Of a DNA stretch of 8,443 nt, positions 3,286-8,443 are shown piece after piece (position 1 is the stretch's first letter; every line of letters starts with the position of its first letter). Origin of the DNA: UBA9642 sp964545585 (lineage in GTDB: Archaea > Nanobdellota > Nanobdellia > Woesearchaeales > UBA9642); the NCBI GenBank assembly GCA_964545585.1, contig CAZJFT010000042.1, forward strand, positions 1-8,443, read 5' to 3'. A program made the position numbers and the translations under genes. The notes beneath the pieces are model-generated. The model searched no databases and had not been told where the DNA came from. It saw nothing but the letters and a program-made list of their open reading frames with translations.

Positions 3286-5657
3286 TTCTTCCTAATCGTA
3301 TTTTTCTTAATTTTAGAAGTGTTTGTTTTCTTTTGCGACTTAGAACTATCCAAAATTGTGTCTTCAGTTTTGTCAACATTATTTTTCTTAGACTGCCACC
3401 TATGATCGTATCTGTCACTTGTCTTATTCTGTCTGAAGTATTCTCTCCTCTTCTCGACCTGCGCTTTCTCTGCATCATCTTTCGGTATCTTTTCTGTGTA
3501 TCTGCATTTAGGGAATGTTGAACACCCGAGGAATTGCCCATAGACACTCTTCCTGACCATCAATGGCTCACCACATTTAGGGCATTCTACTTCTGTCTTC
3601 CCTGATTCTATTGCTTTTATCTCTTTGAGCATCGTCTTGTCTTGTGTCTTCTTGCTTGGACATTCTGGATTGATGCATAATTCTCTAGTGTTCCTTCCCG
3701 CAAGCACCTTGACTATCGGGAACCCGCATTGCTCGCATGTCTTCTCTGTAGATTTCACATTGTATCCGGGCATGTTCATTATCGTCTTGCAGTCTTCGTT
3801 ATCGCACGCGATGAATTTCCTCTTTGACTTCTTGGAATACATTATCTTCAAGTTACCATCTTTGCATTTAGGGCATTTTCCTATGAAGCTTTCTGTCTCT
3901 AGATGCTGCCTGTATGTCTCTGTCAATTCTTTCCCGATGCTTTTCTCGTTCTTCTTGAATTTCTCAAGTATTTTTATCAATGCTTTCTCTGCCTCTTTCA
4001 GCACTTTCTCTTCTGTTAATTTCTTCTCCCTGATTTTCTCCATCTCCAGTTCGAAGTGTCTAGTGAGCTTCTCGTCGAGTATTTCTGAGGCATATTTCGT
4101 CAATGTCTCGACTGTCTGCATGCCCAACTCTGTCGCTTCTATCGATTCGTTCTTTACATAATTCCTGTCATACAATGAGTCTATGATTGTCGCACGTGTC
4201 GCTTTCGTCCCTAGGTTTCTCTTCTCTAATTCACGTATTATTGATGCTGGAGTGTATCTTTTCGGTGGCTGTGTCTCCTTGTCATGTTTTGTCGTCTCGT
4301 TGTTCTTGAAGAGGTCATTATTCTTGCATTTAGGCATCTCCTTGTCCTCAAGCTGAACATATGGATTATATAGTGTATGCCATCCAGGATGCTTCGTCCT
4401 AGTTCCTCTGGCCAGGAATTTCTCTGATTCTATGTCTATATATATAGTGACTGTCTCTCTCTTCGCATCTTCTCCGAAGCATGCGAGGAATCTCTTTACT
4501 ATCAGATCATATATCTTTGCATTCCTGTCTGAGAGCTTAGGTATAATCCCTGTAGGATAGATTGCTGGATGCGCAGGATCAGTCTTTTTTCCTTCTGATG
4601 GCACTAATGATTGTTTTTTCAATAATTCATTCGCATTCTTGTCATATTTTGATAGTTGCTCAAGCAGCTTCTTGAAATTTATGTTGGGAAGCTTTTGAGA
4701 AGACGTTCTAGGGTATGATATGTATCCTGAGCTGTATAGATCCTGTGCTATATCTAGCGTCTGTTTTGGCTTTATCCCGAAGAACCTGTAAGCTTCAGTC
4801 TGCAATGTCGTAAGATCGAATGGAACTGGTGGTTTCTGTACGAATTCTGAGTTCTGTATCTTTGCTACTTTTCCATCTTTTCCCGTGATTTTTTTTACGA
4901 TGTTTTTTGCTTCATGCTCATCTGTGAATTTGTCTTTCTCATGCCACACTTCCAATTCCGTTTCTTTCAACATCCCTTTCACTGATATCTGCCAGTAAGG
5001 CTCCGGTTTGAATGCTGCGATCTCTTTCTCTTTCTCTACGACTAATTTCAATGCAGGGCCTTGTACTCTTCCTGAGCTCAATATCTTGAACATTCCTGCA
5101 TTCTTCATTGCGGTTGTCAATGCTCTTGATAGGTTTATGCCATATATCCAGTCTAAGAAGTGTCTTGTCTCTCCAGCATATGCCTGTCCCCAGTCTAATG
5201 ATTGGGATTTGTTTTCGTACGCATCTATCAAATCTGATTTTGTGAGTGTTGAGAACTTCATCCTTGACGCATCTTTTTGTTTGCATACATATTTCACTAT
5301 ATTTAATCCTATTACTTCTCCTTCGATATCATAGTCTGTTGCAACAGTGTATTCTTTTGCGTCTTTGGCAAGTTTTTTCAATACTGTGAGATATTTTTTT
5401 GAGAAATCATTTTTCATCACTTCCCCATTCGCCTTCCACTCAAGTTCAAATACGGGATACTTGAATGATTTTTCCTTCTCTGCCACCGTATACAGATGAC
5501 CGACTGCACATCCTATGACAAGATCTTTTTTCCCCCTAGTCACTTTGTAATATGGAACGCCGTTTATTGATTCTTTTATCGCTTTGCCATCTGCTAATGC
5601 TTGCGCAATCATCTTTGCGGCATTCGGCTTTTCAGTGATTATCAATTCATAAGTCAT
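3282..5657 (-). CDS. topA: DNA topoisomerase I (type IA)
   Basis: The 791-residue protein relaxes negatively supercoiled DNA by transient single-strand cleavage. An N-terminal Toprim domain carries IITEKP with Glu9 and the metal-binding ATDYDIEGE (Asp108, Asp110, Glu112). The topoisomerase core contains SSGRVQGPAL (194-203), the catalytic tyrosine Tyr315 in GYISYPRTSS, DPAHPAIYPTG (360-370) and LGTKATRATII (482-492). The C-terminus has three four-cysteine zinc ribbons: C595/C598/C618/C623, C641/C644/C661/C666 and C692/C695/C712/C718. A low-complexity tail rich in Lys, Ser, Thr and Asn (about 740-791) follows. All catalytic motifs are intact, so the enzyme should be active. Absence of a helicase domain rules out reverse gyrase. 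The gene is convergent with the small acidic-protein gene. The likely TATA box is at 5714-5721, leaving a leader of about 35 nt. Confidence 0.96.
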   Translation of the reverse strand: MTYELIITEKPNAAKMIAQALADGKAIKESINGVPYYKVTRGKKDLVIGCAVGHLYTVAEKEKSFKYPVFELEWKANGEVMKNDFSKKYLTVLKKLAKDAKEYTVATDYDIEGEVIGLNIVKYVCKQKDASRMKFSTLTKSDLIDAYENKSQSLDWGQAYAGETRHFLDWIYGINLSRALTTAMKNAGMFKILSSGRVQGPALKLVVEKEKEIAAFKPEPYWQISVKGMLKETELEVWHEKDKFTDEHEAKNIVKKITGKDGKVAKIQNSEFVQKPPVPFDLTTLQTEAYRFFGIKPKQTLDIAQDLYSSGYISYPRTSSQKLPNINFKKLLEQLSKYDKNANELLKKQSLVPSEGKKTDPAHPAIYPTGIIPKLSDRNAKIYDLIVKRFLACFGEDAKRETVTIYIDIESEKFLARGTRTKHPGWHTLYNPYVQLEDKEMPKCKNNDLFKNNETTKHDKETQPPKRYTPASIIRELEKRNLGTKATRATIIDSLYDRNYVKNESIEATELGMQTVETLTKYASEILDEKLTRHFELEMEKIREKKLTEEKVLKEAEKALIKILEKFKKNEKSIGKELTETYRQHLETESFIGKCPKCKDGNLKIMYSKKSKRKFIACDNEDCKTIMNMPGYNVKSTEKTCEQCGFPIVKVLAGRNTRELCINPECPSKKTQDKTMLKEIKAIESGKTEVECPKCGEPLMVRKSVYGQFLGCSTFPKCRYTEKIPKDDAEKAQVEKRREYFRQNKTSDRYDHRWQSKKNNVDKTEDTILDSSKSQKKTNTSKIKKNTIRKN

Positions 5658-5713
5658 TTTAATAATTTTCTCGTCGGAAAATTTGTTTTTTGAAAAAATT
5701 GTTTAATGAATTT

Positions 5714-5721
5714 TTTTATAA
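5714..5721 (-). promoter_or_regulatory. topA: probable TATA box of the topoisomerase gene
   Basis: Minus-strand TTATAAAA is about 60 bp upstream of the ATG at 5657, predicting initiation near 5691. No Shine-Dalgarno sequence is evident in the short leader. Cotranscription from the small operon at 5790-6125 is an alternative. Confidence 0.45.
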
Positions 5722-5789
5722 GAAAAATGCAAGAACTATATAAAAATTTCCTTTTGATGGAAAAATGCCTGTGTTTTATAGACGAGAAA

Positions 5790-6026
5790 TCACATCAAAT
5801 ATTTTGCATAAGCCATGCAAAGTTTTATATGCGGATAGCACATCGTTGAGTTTTGCAATGCTTTGTTTGCAAACGGATCGTTTGCTTTATCGCATAATCG
5901 ACATTTATTTTCAGATAAAGGCGTCGTGTCTATGAGTATTTTGAATTTGAAGCGCTCTGCGTCTGTCATACCAAAATCAGAATTAGATTTTATAATTTCA
6001 TCTATATAATAATTAGTATGAGGCAT
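5790..6026 (-). CDS. small Cys-rich protein, possible zinc finger (78 aa)
   Basis: I do not recognise a family. The protein has a polar N-terminal half (DEIIKSNSDF, then MTDAERFKFKI) and a C-terminal cysteine cluster: C42-x2-C45, then C63, H66 and C70. That arrangement could bind one zinc ion. It starts three bases after the stop of the 31-codon frame at 6030-6125, so the two are probably translated from one mRNA. The topoisomerase gene follows 132 bp downstream on the same strand. A TATA-like element on the opposite strand (5737-5744) faces a shorter 56-codon frame antisense to this gene; I favour the minus-strand gene because of its composition and its operon context. Confidence 0.65.
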   Translation of the reverse strand: MPHTNYYIDEIIKSNSDFGMTDAERFKFKILIDTTPLSENKCRLCDKANDPFANKALQNSTMCYPHIKLCMAYAKYLM

Positions 6027-6029
6027 TTT

Positions 6030-6125
6030 TTATTTCAATCGTTCTATGATTATGCTGCCTTTCAATGCAGCGTATTCTTCTGCGCTCATCTCAATCTCTT
6101 CCTCAGTCCAAAAGTCTTTTATCAT
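6030..6125 (-). CDS. 31-residue micro-ORF heading a small operon
   Basis: ATG at 6125 is preceded by GGGTGA (6136-6131) at five bases and by a TATA box (6169-6162) at about 40 bp, which together make translation credible despite the size. The peptide reads MIKDFWTEEE, then IEMSAEEYAA, and ends LKGSIIIERLK. It is acidic in the middle with a short hydrophobic end, and could be amphipathic. The next gene begins three bases after its stop. The function is unknown. It could act as a leader peptide for translational coupling, or as a small partner of the Cys-rich protein. Confidence 0.5.
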   Translation of the reverse strand: MIKDFWTEEEIEMSAEEYAALKGSIIIERLK

Positions 6126-6161
6126 GTTTTTCACCCACTTACATATTACTGTTGTATTTTT

Positions 6162-6169
6162 ATTATATA
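6162..6169 (-). promoter_or_regulatory. TATA box of the small-protein operon
   Basis: Minus-strand TATATAAT predicts initiation near 6139, giving a leader of about 14 nt that contains GGGTGA before the ATG at 6125. Confidence 0.55.
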
Positions 6170-6204
6170 TTATTGTATTTTTTAATGATATAGTGTTGTA
6201 TTTT

Positions 6205-6219
6205 CGAAAGTTTTTTAAA
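6205..6219 (+). promoter_or_regulatory. BRE and TATA box deciding the regulator start
   Basis: CGAAAG (6205-6210) matches a BRE and is followed directly by TTTTTTAAA (6211-6219). Initiation about 26 bp from the box centre falls on the ATG at 6242, while the in-frame ATG at 6224 lies between the box and the initiation point and would not be in the mRNA. Confidence 0.65.
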
Positions 6220-6241
6220 TTTCATGCTTGTTCTTCCTGCA

Positions 6242-7072
6242 ATGCTTGATTCAAAAACTGTCAAGAAGATTTCTGAATTCGTATACATTAAGCCGAGGAC
6301 TATCCAGGAGATTGCTATGCATATAGGGAAGAATTGGCGTACTGCTGATTCATATGTCGAGAAGATAAGCAAGGAGCAAGGGATAATCGCATTGCGTACA
6401 TTCCGTGGAGGGACAAGAGGTGCTTTGAAGATCGCGTTCTGGAACAATGTAGAGAAGATACATTCATCGGAATTCCAGGAGAGGCTTTTCAAGAGGATAG
6501 AATTAGCACGGAATAAGGAAGATTTCAGTCCATTCGATATTTATCAGTATGTTCCAGAGAATAAGCGCTCGGCTTTTTTGGAAGAGCAGAAGGAAGATAC
6601 TATAACAAATAAACAGGATCTCGTGAATGCATTGCGCAGTGCAGAGAATCAAGTGTTGATATTCTCAGGTAATCTATCTTGGGTGAACGCTATTCAAGGA
6701 CGTGTGAAGTTGATTGACGTGTTTGAAGAGCTTGCAGAGAATAATATAAGCATAAAGATAATATGCAAAGTGGATCTGGAATCGATGAAGAATATCCAGA
6801 AGATGCTTGACATAAACTATAAGCTGAAGAAAGAGATGATAGAGATAAGGCATGCAGAGCAGCCGTTCAGGGCATTCATCGTCGATAATAAATGGGCCCG
6901 TTTCAAAGAGAGGAAATCAGGAAGCAAAGATAAGCTCGCGCATATATTCTACGACATAATCGATGAGGAATGGGTCGAATGGATACAGAAAGTGTTCTGG
7001 AACATCTTCAGGACATCAATCAAAGCAGAGAAACGTGTCAAGGACATAGAGACTATAGAGAGGATAAGATAA
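6242..7072 (+). CDS. winged-helix regulator with PLD-like domain (TrmB-like architecture)
   Basis: The product (276 residues from this start) begins with a winged-helix DNA-binding domain at about residues 4-60 (KKISEFVYIKPRTIQEIAMH is the first helix pair, then the recognition helix near NWRTADSYVEKISKEQ and a wing TFRGGTRGALKI). A middle charged segment leads to a C-terminal alpha/beta region at about 128-255 with QVLIFSGNLSWVNA and, later, IRHAEQPFRAFIVDNK, which resembles a degenerate phospholipase-D-like repeat. This order recalls TrmB-type archaeal sugar-responsive regulators, in which the PLD-like part senses a ligand and is not an enzyme. The ligand and targets are unknown. The start was chosen from the promoter geometry; an alternative ATG at 6224 adds six residues. 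It is divergent from the small operon and convergent with the Dph2 fragment. Confidence 0.75.
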   Translation: MLDSKTVKKISEFVYIKPRTIQEIAMHIGKNWRTADSYVEKISKEQGIIALRTFRGGTRGALKIAFWNNVEKIHSSEFQERLFKRIELARNKEDFSPFDIYQYVPENKRSAFLEEQKEDTITNKQDLVNALRSAENQVLIFSGNLSWVNAIQGRVKLIDVFEELAENNISIKIICKVDLESMKNIQKMLDINYKLKKEMIEIRHAEQPFRAFIVDNKWARFKERKSGSKDKLAHIFYDIIDEEWVEWIQKVFWNIFRTSIKAEKRVKDIETIERIR

Positions 7073-7075
7073 AAA

Positions 7076-7087
7076 AATTCTAGAATT
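7076..7087. repeat. 12-bp palindrome between convergent genes
   Basis: AATTCTAGAATT is a perfect palindrome filling most of the 17-bp gap between the stops of the regulator and the Dph2 fragment. It could be a bidirectional termination or a protein-binding site, or chance in AT-rich DNA. Confidence 0.3.
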
Positions 7088-7089
7088 AT

Positions 7090-7353
7090 TCAATGCCCGA
7101 ACTGTATCAATAAGTCTATGTCGTTGTCTTTGCTATTAAGCATTTCTGGGATGTCGCACTTGCCATAGCATGAATTGAGCCAGAAGAATATCTCTGGAGC
7201 GTCATCTTTCATTTCTTTTATGATATGCTCCTGTATCTCTGCTGCTCTTGGCTTAAGGCCTTCGCCTAATTGTATTAAGACTTTCTTTGCCTTGCGCTTC
7301 TTTATCTCCTGGACTGCTTTATCCAATTCCAGGTCATAATCTTCGTTTATCAT
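7090..7353 (-). CDS. dph2: N-terminal fragment of diphthamide synthase Dph2
   Basis: Dph2 transfers a 3-amino-3-carboxypropyl group from S-adenosylmethionine to a histidine of elongation factor 2, using a 4Fe-4S cluster held by three cysteines in separate domains. This 87-residue frame matches only the first domain: DLELDKAVQEIKKRKAKKVL, QLGEGLKPRA (28-37), SCYGKCDIP with the first cluster cysteine Cys62, and LLIQFGH, where the family continues (HFGHS). A TGA stop follows at once and the regulator gene lies 17 bp beyond, so no remainder of the gene is nearby. Full-length archaeal Dph2 is about 340 residues. The frame is clean, without internal stops. It may be a truncated relic, or one part of a split enzyme with the other domains elsewhere. 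It begins 42 bp after eS1 on the same strand. Confidence 0.75.
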   Translation of the reverse strand: MINEDYDLELDKAVQEIKKRKAKKVLIQLGEGLKPRAAEIQEHIIKEMKDDAPEIFFWLNSCYGKCDIPEMLNSKDNDIDLLIQFGH

Positions 7354-7366
7354 TTTTAGAAATTAC

Positions 7367-7386
7367 AATATATAAAATAAAATATA
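7367..7386 (-). promoter_or_regulatory. AT-rich promoter-like stretch before the Dph2 fragment
   Basis: The 42-bp gap after the eS1 stop is nearly pure A/T and reads TTTTATATATTG (7378-7367) and TATATTTT (7386-7379) on the minus strand, the second being 26-33 bp from the ATG at 7353. It could be a promoter, or part of a T-rich terminator of eS1. Confidence 0.3.
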
Positions 7387-7395
7387 AAAAAATAT

Positions 7396-8211
7396 TTATT
7401 CCTCTTCGGAATCATCCTGCGGGTCATCTGATTCTTCTTGCGAATCCTCTATGTCCTCGTCCAATAATGATTCCTCTTCTGATTCATCTTCCTGTTTCTT
7501 TGAGGGCTCTTCGATCTCTGACTCTTCAAGTTTCTCTTTCTGTTTCTGCTCCTTCAATTGTTTCATCTTCAATAGCTCTTCCTCTTCGATGCTTTCCTTC
7601 TTCTTCCTTGTCTCTATGCTTAGCATCCTAACTTCGAATGTCCTCAATGGATATGTCTTGTGCAATAGCTCCTTGACTTCTTTCTGGAACTTGTTCATCA
7701 CAAGGTCGCTTATGAGCTGCTCGAACGTTATCTTATTGACCAATTCTTTGCATACTGCCCTGCAGTCTTTTATCAATGCTGCACTTACTGATCCTTTTGT
7801 CAGGTTGTTCGTTATCATCAATGGCTTTATCCTCACTAGCTTGCCGTCTGAAGTCTTCACTACAAAGCTGTCGCTCAGCTTATCCTTGTCTCTCTTTGCT
7901 AGCCTTCTTAGGCTTGATGATGATATCTCATATTTCACTGCATCTGTCAATCCTTTCCCTTCTTTCACATCTGTGACTTTGAACATTATGCTTACGTTCT
8001 GTCTCTTCATATCCCCGTTAAGCTGCATCATATTCACTGTCACATGCCTGTTCATCAACATCGATGCATCGTCTAATAACGATTCACCTATAACTTTATT
8101 GTTGAATATGTTTGGCGCGATTATCGGGCACCATTTCTTCTTTTTCTGCTTCTTCAATTCTGCAGCTGCCCTTGCGGCATTCTTTGCTGCATTCCTATTG
8201 TTTTCTGCCAT
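7396..8211 (-). CDS. rps3ae: ribosomal protein eS1 (S3Ae) with long acidic tail
   Basis: This is the archaeal/eukaryotic small-subunit protein eS1, located near the mRNA exit on the platform. Family landmarks run in order: KKKKWCPIIAPNIFNN (23-38), VIGESLLDD (40-48), LNGDMKRQNVSIMFKV (64-79), LRRLAKRDKDKLSDSF (101-116), KLVRIKPLMITNN (124-136), FEQLISDLVMNKFQKEV (163-179) and KTYPLRTFEVRMLSIE (185-200). Archaeal homologues usually end near residue 200. Here about 70 more residues follow: a charged helical, probably coiled-coil segment (205-230), then a low-complexity Glu/Asp/Ser tail to 271. The N-terminus is an Ala/Lys/Asn-rich basic extension. The start ATG at 8211 is preceded by A-rich sequence; AAGGAGAT (8233-8226) is 15 bases away, too far for a normal ribosome binding site. 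Confidence 0.94.
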   Translation of the reverse strand: MAENNRNAAKNAARAAAELKKQKKKKWCPIIAPNIFNNKVIGESLLDDASMLMNRHVTVNMMQLNGDMKRQNVSIMFKVTDVKEGKGLTDAVKYEISSSSLRRLAKRDKDKLSDSFVVKTSDGKLVRIKPLMITNNLTKGSVSAALIKDCRAVCKELVNKITFEQLISDLVMNKFQKEVKELLHKTYPLRTFEVRMLSIETRKKKESIEEEELLKMKQLKEQKQKEKLEESEIEEPSKKQEDESEEESLLDEDIEDSQEESDDPQDDSEEE

Positions 8212-8300
8212 TTTTTTAGTATTAATCTCCTTATAGACAAGCGCTACGCGACTAAATCGCTTGACTTATATTGAGGAGGAAATTTGGCTCATTTAAAAAG
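8212..8300 (-). promoter_or_regulatory. eS1 leader with alternative hairpins and TATA-like elements
   Basis: On the minus strand, TTTTTAAAT near 8291-8300 and ATATAAG at 8271-8265 are candidate TATA elements; the first would give a leader of about 60 nt. Inside that leader, CAAGCG (8263-8258) can pair with CGCTTG (8243-8238), while GCGA (8260-8257) can instead pair with TCGC (8251-8248). The two stems share bases and exclude each other. A structured leader would fit autogenous control of a ribosomal protein, but this is inference. Confidence 0.4.
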
Positions 8301-8316
8301 TTAATTCTTTAACAAC

Positions 8317-8325
8317 TTTTATAAA
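8317..8325 (+). promoter_or_regulatory. TATA box of the partial membrane-protein gene
   Basis: TTTTATAAA is centred about 27 bp upstream of the ATG at 8348, the geometry of a leaderless archaeal transcript. It is divergent from the eS1 promoter. Confidence 0.65.
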
Positions 8326-8347
8326 CGATATATTCACTCTAAGACTT

Positions 8348-8443
8348 ATGGATAAGAATAATGGAAGATATATCGTTCTAGGATTGCTTATACTATATAT
8401 ATTGATTATGATGGTGGGCTTTCTTGTGACTGTCCCTAAGAAT
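8348..8443 (+). CDS. membrane protein, N-terminal part only
   Basis: The frame opens at 8348 and is still open after 32 codons at the window edge, so the gene is truncated by the window. The peptide has a short charged start (MDKNNGR) followed by a hydrophobic helix YIVLGLLILYILIMMVGFLV, then TVPKN. It is a signal anchor or the first helix of a membrane protein with the N-terminus probably inside. A TATA box at the leaderless distance supports the start. The family cannot be told from this fragment. Confidence 0.65.
   Translation, partial: MDKNNGRYIVLGLLILYILIMMVGFLVTVPKN

Noticed and set aside
6224..6241. Upstream ATG at 6224 for the regulator
   Set aside because: It lies only about 9 bp from the TATA box, upstream of the expected transcript start, so the ATG at 6242 is preferred.
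7451..8236. Long plus-strand frame rich in Ser, Leu and Phe opposite eS1
   Set aside because: It is the antisense shadow of the eS1 gene, whose protein is clearly recognisable; the low-complexity Ser/Phe composition mirrors its Glu/Lys-rich codons.
1..8443. CRISPR array, insertion sequence or prophage
   Set aside because: No regularly spaced repeats, transposase, integrase or phage-like genes are visible; the only direct repeat of note is the tRNA-Pro 3' end.

Overview
This AT-rich window is from an archaeon. The evidence is archaeal ribosomal protein eS1 (S3Ae), a type IA topoisomerase with archaeal-style motifs, TATA boxes about 26 bp upstream of several start codons (leaderless-type promoters), GGTGA-type ribosome binding sites, and tRNA genes whose introns form bulge-helix-bulge (BHB) splice motifs. 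None of the tRNA genes encodes CCA. Small AT-rich genes and a signal-peptide/one-helix surface protein would suit a DPANN lineage (Woesearchaeota/Pacearchaeota-like), but that placement is inference.

Layout. 1-300: a minus-strand tRNA pair, Asp(GTC) then Lys(TTT), each with a 44-nt intron at position 37/38, separated by a spacer with a strong hairpin. 298-558: a stretch without a convincing gene. 559-993 (-): a short protein of the dCTP deaminase/dUTPase fold. 1103-1258 (+): tRNA-Tyr(GTA) carrying two introns, one at 37/38 and one inside the T-loop (59/60). 1329-2771 (-): a secreted, single-pass membrane protein. 2870-3027: intron-less tRNA-Pro(TGG) on the minus strand, with a 15-bp copy of its 3' end 78 bp away. 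3121-3285 (+): a 54-residue acidic protein whose stop codon overlaps that of the convergent topoisomerase gene (3282-5657, -). 5790-6125 (-): a two-gene operon of very small proteins, one Cys-rich. 6242-7072 (+): a winged-helix/PLD-like regulator. 7090-7353 (-): an N-terminal fragment of the diphthamide enzyme Dph2. 7396-8211 (-): eS1 with a long acidic tail. 8348-8443 (+): the start of a membrane protein that runs off the window.

The genes belong to housekeeping information processing (tRNA, DNA topology, ribosome, EF2 modification) with small unknown proteins between them; no phage, CRISPR or insertion-sequence genes are visible. The most unusual content is in the RNA genes: three of four tRNAs are interrupted, four introns in all. 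The Lys and Asp introns share about 20 nt of sequence and the same length although they sit in different tRNAs, and tRNA-Tyr is split a second time in its T-loop by a compact 34-nt intron with an almost ideal BHB.
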